Assembly: GCF_001907695.1 (NCBI RefSeq)
Contig: NZ_KV880638.1
Location: 744,882-808,881 of the forward strand
Reading direction: 5' to 3'
DNA length: 64,000 nucleotides
From: Thalassospira sp. TSL5-1
GTDB taxonomy: Bacteria; Pseudomonadota; Alphaproteobacteria; Rhodospirillales; Thalassospiraceae
Each line of letters opens with the position of its first letter. Position 1 is the stretch's first letter. Shown here piece after piece: positions 29,397 to 38,391 of the stretch. Position numbers and translations under genes: made by a program. Under the pieces are notes generated by a model. That model saw only the letters and a list, made by a program, of their open reading frames with translations. It did not search any database and was not told where the DNA came from.

Positions 29397-30494
29397 ATGA
29401 CTGCGCCCACCCCTCGTCCCGGTATTCTTGATATCGCCCCTTATGTTGGCGGCAAATCTGGCTCTGCGGGTGCTGCCCGTGTGATCAAGCTTTCGTCAAA
29501 CGAAGGCGCGCTTGGCCCCAGCCCCAAGGCCATCGAGGCATTGCAAAAATCGGCGAGCAGGCTGCATCGATATCCCGATGGCGGGTGTGATGTTTTGCGC
29601 GCGAAACTGGCGGAAAAATATAATCTGGAATTTGACCAGCTTGTGTGTGGTGCCGGTTCGGATGAACTGATCACGCTTTTGATCAGGGCCTATGCCGGGC
29701 CGGGTGACGAGGTTTTGTATTCCCAGCATGGCTTTTTGATGTATCCGATTGTCGCCAAGGGTGTGGGGGCGGTGCCCGTGACGGCGGCCGAAACCAACAT
29801 GACCACCAGTGTCGATGCCATCCTGGCGGCCGTGACCGACAAAACCAAAATTGTTCTTGTTGCCAATCCGAACAACCCGACCGGGACTTATATTAACACC
29901 GATGAAGTGGCCCGCCTGCGTGCAGGCCTGCGCGAAGATATCGTGCTGGTGGTGGATGCCGCCTATGCCGAATTTATGACCGGTCAGGAAGATTACAGTG
30001 CCGGGGCCGAACTGGTGGCCGCGGGTAACAATACCGTCATGACGCGGACATTCTCCAAGATTTATGGTCTTGGGGGGATTCGTTTGGGCTGGTGTTATGC
30101 GCCGCCTGCCATTGCCGATGTGCTGCAGCGTTTGCGCAACCCGTTTAATGTCAGCCTGCCATCGCAGGAAGCAGGTGTTGCCGCCCTTGAAGATGACGAT
30201 TTTTTTGATGCCTGTGTGCGCCATAACCTTGAAACCCGCGAATGGTTCCGCGAGGAAATCAACAAACTTGCGGACCTTACGGCGCATCCGTCCTATGGCA
30301 ATTTTGTGCTGGTTGAATTCCCCAAGGTTGAGGGTAAAAACGCCGATGCCGCGAACGAATTCATGATGGCGCGTGGGGTGATTCCGCGCAAAATCGGCGC
30401 TTATGGTTTGTCGCACATGTTGCGTATTTCCATTGGCACCCAGGAAGAAATGCAGATCTGTCTGCAAACAATCAAAGATTTTATAGCGAATTAA
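29397..30494 (+). CDS. hisC: Histidinol-phosphate / aromatic aminotransferase
   Basis: This 365-residue PLP enzyme belongs to the HisC group of class I/II aminotransferases. The PLP lysine is in TRTFSKIYGLGGIRLGW, the aspartate in VVDAAYAEF, and ANPNNPTGTY is intact. Placed between chorismate mutase and a prephenate dehydrogenase, it probably transaminates prephenate or 4-hydroxyphenylpyruvate/phenylpyruvate, and perhaps imidazole acetol phosphate too. CAGGGAG sits 10 bases before the ATG at 29397. It ends one base before tyrC. Confidence 0.92.
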   Translation: MTAPTPRPGILDIAPYVGGKSGSAGAARVIKLSSNEGALGPSPKAIEALQKSASRLHRYPDGGCDVLRAKLAEKYNLEFDQLVCGAGSDELITLLIRAYAGPGDEVLYSQHGFLMYPIVAKGVGAVPVTAAETNMTTSVDAILAAVTDKTKIVLVANPNNPTGTYINTDEVARLRAGLREDIVLVVDAAYAEFMTGQEDYSAGAELVAAGNNTVMTRTFSKIYGLGGIRLGWCYAPPAIADVLQRLRNPFNVSLPSQEAGVAALEDDDFFDACVRHNLETREWFREEINKLADLTAHPSYGNFVLVEFPKVEGKNADAANEFMMARGVIPRKIGAYGLSHMLRISIGTQEEMQICLQTIKDFIAN

Positions 30495-30495
30495 A

Positions 30496-31497
30496 ATGAC
30501 CAGTTCCGTATCGACGACCCCGCTGTTTGACAAAGTTGCATTCATTGGCATGGGCCTTATTGGTTCCTCTATGGCGCGCCGCATGATCCGCGATGGCCTG
30601 GCGGGTTCCATTAGCTGTGCCGTGCGTTCCGAAGCCACCCGTGACCGGGTTCTGGAACTGGGCATTGCCAACTATGCCTATTGTGACATTGCATCAGCCG
30701 TTGAAGATGCGGACCTTGTTATGCTGTGTGTGCCGGTGGGGGTGAATGAAACCGTTGGCGCACAATTGGCAGGCCACTTGAAACCGGGCTGCATCGTTTC
30801 GGATGTGGGCTCGGTCAAGCAGGCGGTTATTCGCGATATCGCCCCGCATCTGGGCGAAGGGGTGCATTTTGTGCCCGGCCATCCGCTGGCCGGGACAGAG
30901 CATTCCGGCCCGGATGCGGGTTTTCCCGAATTGTTTGAGGGGCGCTGGTGTATCCTAACACCGATCCCCGGTGTTCCCGACGAAGCCAATGCCAAAGTTC
31001 AGGCCCTGTGGGAAGCCTGCGGGATGCGCGTGGAATGTATGGATGCGGATCATCACGACCGTATTTTGGGCATTACCTCGCATTTGCCGCACCTGATTGC
31101 TTACACGATTGTGGGCACGGCAACCGACCTTGAAGATGCGATGCGTCAGGAAGTGATCAAGTTTTCCGCATCGGGTTTTCGTGATTTTACCCGTATTGCG
31201 GCATCCGACCCGACCATGTGGCGTGACGTGTTTTTAAACAATCGCGAAGCCGTGCTGGAAGTTTTGGGGCGTTTTCAGGAAGATTTGATGGCGCTTCAGC
31301 GGGCCATTCGCTGGGGCGAGGGTGAAAAGCTGTTTGACCTGTTTTCGCGCACCCGCGAAGTTCGCCGTGGTATCGTCGATGCCGGGCAGTATTTCACCAA
31401 TTTTTCGGCCGAGGGTGAAGACCGCAAGTCGGACCAGACGGGCAGCAAGAAACCGAAAGAAGCAGGCGCAGAAGCAGCCGCGACGCCAGATAAATAG
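30496..31497 (+). CDS. tyrC: Prephenate/arogenate dehydrogenase
   Basis: The enzyme oxidatively decarboxylates prephenate or arogenate with NAD(P)+ in tyrosine synthesis. The 333-residue protein has a Rossmann motif FIGMGLIGSSMARRM, then SDVGSVKQAVI and PGHPLAGTEHSGPDAG, where the histidine is catalytic in the family, and ITSHLPHLIAYTIVG. The C-terminal 30 residues are Lys/Ala-rich and probably disordered. It is the third gene of the aromatic operon. The cyclohexadienyl dehydrogenase name is used because substrate choice is not visible. Confidence 0.92.
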   Translation: MTSSVSTTPLFDKVAFIGMGLIGSSMARRMIRDGLAGSISCAVRSEATRDRVLELGIANYAYCDIASAVEDADLVMLCVPVGVNETVGAQLAGHLKPGCIVSDVGSVKQAVIRDIAPHLGEGVHFVPGHPLAGTEHSGPDAGFPELFEGRWCILTPIPGVPDEANAKVQALWEACGMRVECMDADHHDRILGITSHLPHLIAYTIVGTATDLEDAMRQEVIKFSASGFRDFTRIAASDPTMWRDVFLNNREAVLEVLGRFQEDLMALQRAIRWGEGEKLFDLFSRTREVRRGIVDAGQYFTNFSAEGEDRKSDQTGSKKPKEAGAEAAATPDK

Positions 31498-31520
31498 AAC
31501 CAAAGATATGCAGGTAAAGG

Positions 31521-31565
31521 ACACCCCTTGCCGGTTTGCCAAGGGGTGTTCTGGCCTGTTTTTGC
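31521..31565 (+). terminator. Intrinsic terminator after tyrC
   Basis: A perfect 10-base-pair stem (ACACCCCTTG at 31521-31530 and its complement at 31540-31549) with a 9-base loop is followed within a few bases by GTTTTT. It closes the aromatic operon. Confidence 0.85.
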
Positions 31566-31722
31566 GGCATGTATGTCCCCTTAAATGGCCTTTAGCCTGA
31601 TTTGGGGTTTGTGGCCGGGATCTGCCTCTGGTTTTGACCGTCTTTTTGGTTCAGGGCCCGATCTATATCCATATCTTGTGGCCGCTTGTGCCATTGCTCC
31701 TCTATTCCAGCAGGATTGTGTT

Positions 31723-32619
31723 ATGGCGTTTGCCAAAAATGTTTCCAGTCATCCGGCTTTTGCCCGCTTCATGCCGTTTGTCTTTGTGTTTCTCTGGAGC
31801 ACGGGGTTCGTTGGTGCGAAGTTTGGTCTGCCTTATGCGGAACCATTTGTTTTTTTGCTGGCACGGTTTCTGATCGTTATTGCCCTGATGTTGCCGGTGG
31901 TGTGGCTGTTGGGGGCCAAATGGCCCATCCGCCTGCGTGATGCCTTGCATATTGCCGTGGCGGGCATGCTGGTACATGGCATTTATCTGGGTGGGGTTTT
32001 TGCCGCCATTGCCCAGGGGCTTCCTGCCGGGTTATCGGCCCTTATTGTCGGGATGCAGCCGGTCTTAACCGCCTCTGTCGTGGGGGCGCTTTTGGGCGAA
32101 CATGTGACCCGCCGACAATGGATGGGGCTGGCTTTGGGCCTGGTCGGGGTGGGGCTGGTGCTGGGGCCCAAAATTGGTGGCAGTTCAGGCATTACGCCGG
32201 TTGGCATTTTGCTGGCTGTGGGCGCATTATTCGGGATGACGGCAGGTACGCTGTATCAAAAACGGTTTTGCACCGGTATGGATTTGCGTACCGGCACGGT
32301 TATTCAATATGTTGCGGCCAGCATTGTTGTCTTTCTGTTTGCCCTGATGTCGGGGGAAAGTTTCCAGATTAATTGGACAACGGAATTTGTGCTGGTCATG
32401 GGGTGGCTGGTGCTGGTTTTGTCGATTGGTGCGATCATGCTGTTGATGGTGTTGATCAAACAGGGCGAAGCTACCCGGGTCGCCAGCATGTTTTATCTGG
32501 TGCCACCAACGGCGGCCTCATTGGCGTGGTTGCTGTTTGACGAACATATTGGTTTTATCGGCCTGGCGGGTTTTGCTGTTGCCGCACTTGGGGTGGCATT
32601 GGTGATGGCAAAGCGTTAG
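31723..32619 (+). CDS. EamA/DMT-family transporter
   Basis: The 298-residue inner-membrane protein has ten predicted helices in two EamA repeats, as in metabolite exporters of the drug/metabolite transporter superfamily. Typical features are FLWSTGFVGAKFGLPYAEP, the ARFLIV segment, and PTAASLAWLLFDEHIG in the second half. The substrate is unknown. I chose the ATG at 31723, behind AGGA; the frame extends upstream, but that part has no similarity. chaC follows directly. Confidence 0.87.
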   Translation: MAFAKNVSSHPAFARFMPFVFVFLWSTGFVGAKFGLPYAEPFVFLLARFLIVIALMLPVVWLLGAKWPIRLRDALHIAVAGMLVHGIYLGGVFAAIAQGLPAGLSALIVGMQPVLTASVVGALLGEHVTRRQWMGLALGLVGVGLVLGPKIGGSSGITPVGILLAVGALFGMTAGTLYQKRFCTGMDLRTGTVIQYVAASIVVFLFALMSGESFQINWTTEFVLVMGWLVLVLSIGAIMLLMVLIKQGEATRVASMFYLVPPTAASLAWLLFDEHIGFIGLAGFAVAALGVALVMAKR

Positions 32620-32674
32620 GTTGCAATTTATAGACCCTTTCAAACGCGGCCAGACCAGGACCGGAGAAAACCAG

Positions 32675-33250
32675 TTGGCAGACGAAACACAGATACAAAA
32701 TCAGGAAAAATGGGTTTTTGGTTATGGCTCGCTGTTATGGCGGCCGGGTTTTGATTTTGTCGAACGTGCACAGGCATTGCTGCGGGGCTATCACCGGTCT
32801 TTTTGTATCTATTCGCATCATTATCGCGGGACGCCGGAAAATCCGGGGCTGGTGCTGGGCCTGAATGCCGGGGGGGAATGTGTCGGCAATGCCTTTCGCA
32901 TCGCGCCGGAAAAATGGCCCGAGGTTAAAGCCTATCTGGATGAACGCGAATTGGTGACAAACACTTATATCCCTGCCGATGTAGAAGTGAAGCTGGCCGA
33001 TGGCCGACATGTGATTGCGCACACCTATGTTGCCGATCCCACCCATCAGCAATATGCGGGGACCCTGCCAGTGCGCGAGGCCGTTGAAATTATTGTCGCG
33101 GCACATGGCAGTATTGGCCCCAATCTGGAATATCTGGAAAATACCGTGCACCATTTGGACGAAATGGGCATTGTTGACCCGCCCCTGCACGATCTGATGG
33201 ACTTGGTGCGCCGTGAATATGGCGAACTGAATATGGGGGCCGGTATTTGA
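32675..33250 (+). CDS. chaC: Gamma-glutamylcyclotransferase, ChaC type
   Basis: ChaC proteins cleave glutathione to 5-oxoproline and cysteinylglycine. The product of about 191 residues has the substrate-loop motif VFGYGSLLWRPGF and the catalytic glutamate expected in LDERELV. The only earlier candidate start is a TTG next to the upstream stop. A TTG at 32675 is preferred because GGAG lies 8 bases before it. Both are non-ATG, so the start is uncertain. It lies between two EamA transporters, perhaps linked to peptide or amino-acid export. Confidence 0.85.
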   Translation: MADETQIQNQEKWVFGYGSLLWRPGFDFVERAQALLRGYHRSFCIYSHHYRGTPENPGLVLGLNAGGECVGNAFRIAPEKWPEVKAYLDERELVTNTYIPADVEVKLADGRHVIAHTYVADPTHQQYAGTLPVREAVEIIVAAHGSIGPNLEYLENTVHHLDEMGIVDPPLHDLMDLVRREYGELNMGAGI

Positions 33251-33347
33251 TCTGCCCCTGATTTTAGGGTGGACCAGATGCAATAAACAAACCCGGACTG
33301 ACGGGGAAACACCCGAAATACATTTTCCGGGAAAATTGGGGGACGGA

Positions 33348-34301
33348 ATGTCACATGTTAGCACAGCGACGGGCAAGGCCGGGGGTGTTCCCGTTATTGC
33401 CTATATCCTGTTGATTGCCTGCGCATTGATGTGGGGGTCCAACCATGTGGTGGCGCGCGGTGTGAATGCCAGCGTGCCTTTGCCCGCGCTCGCTTTCTGG
33501 CGCTGGATGGTGGCTTTGATGTTGTTAACACCGGTATGTGCGTGCTATTTGCGCCGTGACTGGGCCGTGTTGTGGCAGAACTGGAAAATCATCTTTGTAA
33601 TCGGTACGACCGGCACCTTCCTGTTTACCATTGCGATTTATTTGGCGGCCTATAATACCACGGCGGTGAATACCGGCCTTTTGAATGCCACCACCCCGAT
33701 TTGGGTGTTGCTGTTTGCCGCCCTGTTGACAGCCGATAAACCCCGTCTGCAGCAATGGATTGGGGTTCTGGTTGCGGGTCTGGGAACGGCGGTGATTATT
33801 GCCAAGGGCGATATGAACGTCTTGTTGCAAATGAACTTTGTCTCCGGGGATTTGTTTGCCCTGATCTCGGCCATGATCTGGGCGGCCTATTCCATGTTGC
33901 TGAAATACGCCCCGCGCGGCATTCATCCGTTTAGCCTTATTTTCGGCTCCATCATGGTCGGGATGTTGTATCTGACCCCGATTTACCTATGGAGCATTGT
34001 GGTCAATAGCGACCCCTATTTTACCTGGCAGGACCCGGCCTGGCCGGACATGCTGAAAATTGCCTATATTGGCGCGGGGCCTGCCTTTTTGGGCTATTTG
34101 TTCTGGAATCGCGGGGTTGGCATGGTGGGGGCGGCCAATGCCGGGGTATTCCTGTATCTGATGCCCGCCTTTGCCAGTGTTTTGGCCGTTATTTTCCTGG
34201 GCGAAGAATTGCATCTGTATCATCTGGGCGGCATCGCCCTGATTGCGGTGGGGATTTGGCGGGCGACAAAGCGTGTAGCAGTGCCCGCACCTGCAAAATA
34301 A
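33348..34301 (+). CDS. EamA/DMT-family transporter
   Basis: A second EamA-type exporter with 317 residues and about ten membrane helices. Motifs are ALMWGSNHVVARGVNASVP at the N-terminus and NATTPIWVLLFAALL in the first repeat. The second repeat ends MPAFASVLAVIFLGEELHLYH. It differs clearly from the copy at 31723, so this is not a recent duplication. A GGGGGACGGA stretch sets the start at 33348. The substrate is unknown. Confidence 0.87.
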   Translation: MSHVSTATGKAGGVPVIAYILLIACALMWGSNHVVARGVNASVPLPALAFWRWMVALMLLTPVCACYLRRDWAVLWQNWKIIFVIGTTGTFLFTIAIYLAAYNTTAVNTGLLNATTPIWVLLFAALLTADKPRLQQWIGVLVAGLGTAVIIAKGDMNVLLQMNFVSGDLFALISAMIWAAYSMLLKYAPRGIHPFSLIFGSIMVGMLYLTPIYLWSIVVNSDPYFTWQDPAWPDMLKIAYIGAGPAFLGYLFWNRGVGMVGAANAGVFLYLMPAFASVLAVIFLGEELHLYHLGGIALIAVGIWRATKRVAVPAPAK

Positions 34302-34321
34302 CAGTAAGTACGTGCCTGTGT

Positions 34322-34402
34322 TGCTGCGCCGTTCGTGTGGCGCAGCAGACGGACATGGAAAGGAAGAGAAAAAGGCCGGTCAGGGGTTTCTGACCGGCCT
34401 TT
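34322..34402. terminator. Two adjacent hairpins, likely bidirectional terminator
   Basis: The first stem pairs TGCTGCGCC with GGCGCAGCA (34323-34349). The second is a 13-base-pair stem (AAAGGCCGGTCAG at 34371-34383 with its complement at 34390-34402). On the minus strand the second stem runs into a T/C-rich tail, fitting termination of plsC. On the plus strand it can stop the EamA unit, so it probably serves both convergent genes. Confidence 0.75.
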
Positions 34403-34424
34403 GCTGTATCTGGTTTTGGGTGTT

Positions 34425-35237
34425 TTATGCTGTGCTGCGATCCTGGGCGTCTTTGCCGGTGTTTGCCTTGGCATCATCGTCAATGCCCGGTGTGGGTGGT
34501 GGGGCAGGCAGGTTGAATTCGACCTGCGCCAGTTTTTCCAGCTCGCGGGTGCGATCATCAATTCGGCTTTTGATTTCGCGCATGAATGTTTTGCGATCCA
34601 GGCCCGGTTCCATCGGCGGAAGATATTCCAGTGTCACCTTGCCGCTATATTTCATAAATTTTGCCCGGCCCCAGAACATGCCGGAATTCAGCGCAACCGG
34701 GATCATGGGAACATTGGGGAATGCCTTGTAAAGGGCATAAACACCGGGGTGATAGGGGGTGTCGGACCCCGGCGGGGTGCGCGTTCCTTCGGGGAAAATC
34801 ACCACACGGGCATCCCGTTTCAGGGCGCGATCCACTCCCTTGATCATTTCCTTAAGGGCCGATCCCCCCGCCGAGCGGTCCACCGGGATCTGGCCGGAAT
34901 ATTTAAGAAAAAGGCCAAAGACGGGGATGCTGATCAGTTCCTTTTTCAGGATATAGGCCGGGTCATGCAGCAGGGTGTGGAAGGTCAGGGTTTCCCAGGC
35001 TGACTGGTGTTTGGAAACCAGAATGCACGGCCCTTCGGGCAGGTGCTGTTCACCCACCACGCGCGGTTCAAGTTTGACCGTTACCTTCAGCAGCCATTGC
35101 ACCCATTTGCACCAAAATCGACCGGTTTTCTGACCAATTTTGGGGCCAAAAAACAGGAAGGGCCATAACACCAGGCATTCGACTGCGGTGCCGCCAAAAA
35201 ACAGGATGTTGAAAATCAGGGCACGAACTGTGCTCAT
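34425..35237 (-). CDS. plsC: 1-acyl-sn-glycerol-3-phosphate acyltransferase
   Basis: PlsC acylates lysophosphatidic acid to phosphatidic acid at the inner membrane. The 270-residue protein has an N-terminal membrane segment (LIFNILFFGGTAVECLVLWPFLFF), then the acyltransferase motif SKHQSAWETL. This is H-x4-E rather than the textbook H-x4-D, a variant I recall in alphaproteobacterial PlsC. FPEGTRTPPG and the later IPVALNSG complete motifs III and IV. The tail is Pro/Asp-rich. It is last in a minus-strand run after ftsE, ftsX and ydcF. Confidence 0.9.
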   Translation of the reverse strand: MSTVRALIFNILFFGGTAVECLVLWPFLFFGPKIGQKTGRFWCKWVQWLLKVTVKLEPRVVGEQHLPEGPCILVSKHQSAWETLTFHTLLHDPAYILKKELISIPVFGLFLKYSGQIPVDRSAGGSALKEMIKGVDRALKRDARVVIFPEGTRTPPGSDTPYHPGVYALYKAFPNVPMIPVALNSGMFWGRAKFMKYSGKVTLEYLPPMEPGLDRKTFMREIKSRIDDRTRELEKLAQVEFNLPAPPPTPGIDDDAKANTGKDAQDRSTA

Positions 35238-35356
35238 CTTTACGTCCTTTAAGCCAGATACATTGCGTCTTGGTCTTTTAGGGGGTTTTCTTCGTAATGT
35301 GAAACAAATGCTTCACATCGATGACGTTGGCAAAGTGGGCAAAGCACCCTGGCCTG

Positions 35357-36166
35357 TTATCCCCGGCCTGCGTCATTTAAAGACGGTGCCGGGGTGGGTA
35401 TTTCTTCCGGTTCAGCAGGGATGACGGGGGCTGCAGCCGGGCTATTGGCGGGCGACATCGGGTTTCCCGCCGAAAGCTGGTTGTCATCTGCGGGCATGTC
35501 GGGGGCGGGTGGGAGGCTTCGCCGCGTTGCCGGGAACCATTCAAGAATTTTGTTTCGCAGGGCCGCAAACAGATATTTGTTATATTCACTGGCAATCAGC
35601 GCGGCACTGCCGGGCCAGCGCCACCAGTCATCGACTTTGACATTTTCCGGAAAGACCGGGTGGGCCACAATCTCGACATCGGGCATCAGGTTATGAAATT
35701 CCAGCAGCGAGCGCGGCATATGATAATTGGCCGTCACAATGCGCAGGCTGCGATAGCCATGCTTATAAACCCAGGTGGCGGTCTCAATGGCATTACCACG
35801 GGTGTTTTCCGCGATATGACCCAAAACGATACAACAGGCCACCAAATTGGGGTCCGCATTACCGGCATTTAGAAGCTCGTCAACCTCCACCCCACGATAA
35901 ACCCCGGAAATGAATAGTTTTCTGGCCAAATGCCGGGTCAGAAGACGGCGGCCTTCGCTCAGCCGTTCGCTGCCCCCTGTCAGCACGACAATGGCATCGG
36001 TTTTTTGAAACGGATTGGCGACCCGGTCGGGAATTTGTGAAACAAACCAGAAAAAGCCGAATGACCACACAACAGCCAGCATGATCAGCGTCGAAAACAG
36101 GAAACGCACGCGGCGCGACCGGCGACGGTTCTGGATCGACCGGGGGGCAGTACGGTTTTTTTTCAT
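35357..36166 (-). CDS. YdcF/ElyC-family (DUF218) membrane protein
   Basis: The 269-residue protein has a basic N-terminus, one membrane helix at about residues 23-45, and a DUF218 domain (TDAIVVLTGGSERLSEGRRLL, ANYHMPRSLLEF) at about 55-210. The C-terminal 60 residues are Pro/Ala-rich. Relatives SanA and ElyC in E. coli affect envelope integrity and peptidoglycan or lipid-carrier metabolism. Its place between ftsX and plsC supports an envelope role. The enzymatic reaction is unknown. Confidence 0.85.
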   Translation of the reverse strand: MKKNRTAPRSIQNRRRSRRVRFLFSTLIMLAVVWSFGFFWFVSQIPDRVANPFQKTDAIVVLTGGSERLSEGRRLLTRHLARKLFISGVYRGVEVDELLNAGNADPNLVACCIVLGHIAENTRGNAIETATWVYKHGYRSLRIVTANYHMPRSLLEFHNLMPDVEIVAHPVFPENVKVDDWWRWPGSAALIASEYNKYLFAALRNKILEWFPATRRSLPPAPDMPADDNQLSAGNPMSPANSPAAAPVIPAEPEEIPTPAPSLNDAGRG

Positions 36167-36357
36167 TCCGGTGTGCCTTTATGGGCGCCGGGACGCAGCC
36201 GCATCTTGGGTCTCCCATTACTAATTGCAGAACACATTTTGGTCGCCTGAGCGCGAATGTGCACTTTACGCATATTCAGGGTGGGGTTGTCTAGCGGTGC
36301 CAGGCAGGTTTGCGGGCGAAGTGTAGAGGGTAAAACACCCTGAAATCAATGCTGTGC

Positions 36358-37260
36358 TTACAACATTTTTCGCAAAACCCGCAGCACAGTACGTTTTGCT
36401 GTTAACCAGGCCACTGCCGAAATTGCCACCGGCACCATAAGAACCAGGATGAAAAACAGCGGTAAATGAAGGTTGTCGGGAATTTGCCATCCGGCGCGCA
36501 GGCCAAGATAGCCAATCATGATCGAAACCGGCAGGGCGATGGCAATGCCAATCAGGCTGCCCAAAAATGCCAGCCGCATGGAATGGCGGGCAAATTGTTT
36601 GGCAATATAACTATCCGCTGCACCAATCAGGTGTAACAGCTCGATGATGGAACGATGAATTGAGAGGCCGGAGCGGGTGGCAAAAAATACCGATAGAACC
36701 GTTGCGGCAAATAAAACGCCAATTAGGGCAACCAGCGCCATTTCGACCGAGACGGCAACATCGCTGATGCGTTCAAGCCAGATGCGATGGTCATCCAGCA
36801 CGGCTTCGGGGGCGGTGCGCGAAACGGTTGCTTCCAGCACGCTGAAATCAAACCCGCTTTTGGGGGTGATTTCAATGATGCGCGGGATTGGCAGGTCGCT
36901 GATCATTTCATTGGGGCCGAGCCAGGGTTCCAGCAATTCGGCCATTTTATCGGGGCTGAGTTCGGCAATGCGGGCAATGCCCGGTTGGCCTGATACGGTA
37001 TCAATGATGGATTGTACCCGTTTTTCCAGGGCAGCTTCCCGGTCTTTGGGATCGAGTTGTGTTAATCCGGTTGGCGGGACCTGAATGGTCAGGCTGCCGT
37101 CAATCTGGCTGGTCCAGCGCCCCACGGTATCGTGCAGCACCGCAAGGCCGACAATGGAAAATGTCAGCAATGCGACCATCAGCGCAACGATACTGGGCAA
37201 AAACCGGCCTGAGGAGTCGTTCTCAAGGGGCAAATGCGATGGACGTGAACGGAATGCCAT
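36358..37260 (-). CDS. ftsX: Cell division protein FtsX
   Basis: FtsX is the membrane partner of the ABC ATPase FtsE; the pair controls peptidoglycan hydrolases at the septum. The 300-residue protein has an N-terminal cytosolic tail, a first helix near residues 22-45, a periplasmic region (about 46-165) and a C-terminal FtsX permease domain with three helices, including FIHRSIIELLHLIGAADSYIA-type coupling sequence just before the second-last pair. It lies 63 bases after ftsE on the same strand. Confidence 0.92.
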   Translation of the reverse strand: MAFRSRPSHLPLENDSSGRFLPSIVALMVALLTFSIVGLAVLHDTVGRWTSQIDGSLTIQVPPTGLTQLDPKDREAALEKRVQSIIDTVSGQPGIARIAELSPDKMAELLEPWLGPNEMISDLPIPRIIEITPKSGFDFSVLEATVSRTAPEAVLDDHRIWLERISDVAVSVEMALVALIGVLFAATVLSVFFATRSGLSIHRSIIELLHLIGAADSYIAKQFARHSMRLAFLGSLIGIAIALPVSIMIGYLGLRAGWQIPDNLHLPLFFILVLMVPVAISAVAWLTAKRTVLRVLRKML

Positions 37261-37323
37261 AATGCCTGGTTATATCCTGTTTGGGGTCTTTATCGGTTCG
37301 CGCCTGCAGGGCGTTGTGTTGGT

Positions 37324-38007
37324 TTATGCCTGCGGGCGATGGTCAAGGTCGTGAAGGGTGCCCCCCTCAAGCAGCCAGTGCTTGTGCCCGAAACGCCTTA
37401 TCAGGTTGCGGTTATGGGTGGCAATCAGAACGGTCGTGCCCAGTTTGTTAAGTTCCTCGAACAGGTATAACAGGCGCATGGCGATGCGGTCATCGACATT
37501 GCCGGTGGGCTCGTCCGCCAATAGCAGGGCCGGGCGGCTGATCACGGCGCGTGCAATGGCAACGCGCTGTTGCTGCCCGCCCGACAGGCGCGACGGCACG
37601 GCGTTGATCTGGTCGCCAAGGCCTACCCATTCCAGAAGCTCGGTCACGTTTTTGCGGATTTGCAAATCTTCCACCCCGGCCACACGCAAGGGCAGGGCGA
37701 CATTTTCAAAGGTGGTTAAATGGTTGATCAGGCGGAAATCCTGAAAGACCACACCGATTTTGCGACGGATGGCGGGCAATTCGTCGCGCGGGATGCGAAT
37801 ATTGTCGCGGCCAAAAATGCTGATTTCGCCGCGTGTCTGGCGCAGGGCCAGATAAAGCAGGCGCATCAGTGTGGATTTGCCCGCACCCGAGGCCCCGGTT
37901 AAAAAATGAAAGCTGCCGCGTGTCAGGGAAAAATTCAGTTCGCGCAGAACTTCCGGTCCCGATTCATAACGGACCCCGACATTGCGAAAACTGACAACTT
38001 CGTTCAC
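37324..38007 (-). CDS. ftsE: Cell division ATP-binding protein FtsE
   Basis: FtsE is the ATPase of the FtsEX complex. Walker A is GASGAGKST, the signature [14 protein letters not shown] and Walker B LLLADEPTGNVD. I chose a GTG at 38007 because AGGAGG lies seven bases upstream; the ATG ten codons earlier would place that site inside the gene and has no homologous extension. The result is 228 residues, close to the family size. The D-loop asparagine in GNVD is usual in FtsE. Confidence 0.94.
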   Translation of the reverse strand: MNEVVSFRNVGVRYESGPEVLRELNFSLTRGSFHFLTGASGAGKSTLMRLLYLALRQTRGEISIFGRDNIRIPRDELPAIRRKIGVVFQDFRLINHLTTFENVALPLRVAGVEDLQIRKNVTELLEWVGLGDQINAVPSRLSGGQQQRVAIARAVISRPALLLADEPTGNVDDRIAMRLLYLFEELNKLGTTVLIATHNRNLIRRFGHKHWLLEGGTLHDLDHRPQA

Positions 38008-38391
38008 CTGCGTCCTCCTGACTGCGAATGGGATCATCCCGGTCGTTTGTGGCGGGGCAACCCGCGATCATGGCACAAACAGCCTTATATCTGAAAATGC
38101 CTTAAAAATGCGTGGATTTGCAAAGCCAGGCCTTGCAAAAGACGGTATGGCCCTGTTTTAACATAAAAAAAGAGTACCCGAAGGCGTGTTTTGCCCCTCT
38201 GTGAGGTGATTTAAAGCGCAGATTATTCCCCGCCGGGGCGAGCTTCTGTTATCTTTACTTAACAGTCTGTTAAATCGGCGCTATTTACATATAGTATAGG
38301 GCGACGAAAAGCGGGGGGTGTTCGTCGGCTGTTTTTACTGTATCCCTTGCGTCCGAATTCCAGCTGCTGACAGCTTTATGCCAGGTTTGCA
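38008..38391. promoter_or_regulatory. Divergent control region with a TTAACAG palindrome
   Basis: These 384 bases separate ftsE from the zinc-ribbon gene and contain no gene. A perfect dyad TTAACAG-T-CTGTTAA lies at 38259-38273, followed by the AT-rich TATAGTATAGG, a likely -10 area, near 38290. The dyad is about 120 bases before the plus-strand gene and about 250 before ftsE, and could be an operator for one or both. Confidence 0.5.

Noticed and set aside
29496..30671. A 391-codon minus-strand frame over hisC and tyrC
   Set aside because: Both overlapped genes are certain and the antisense product shows no family features.
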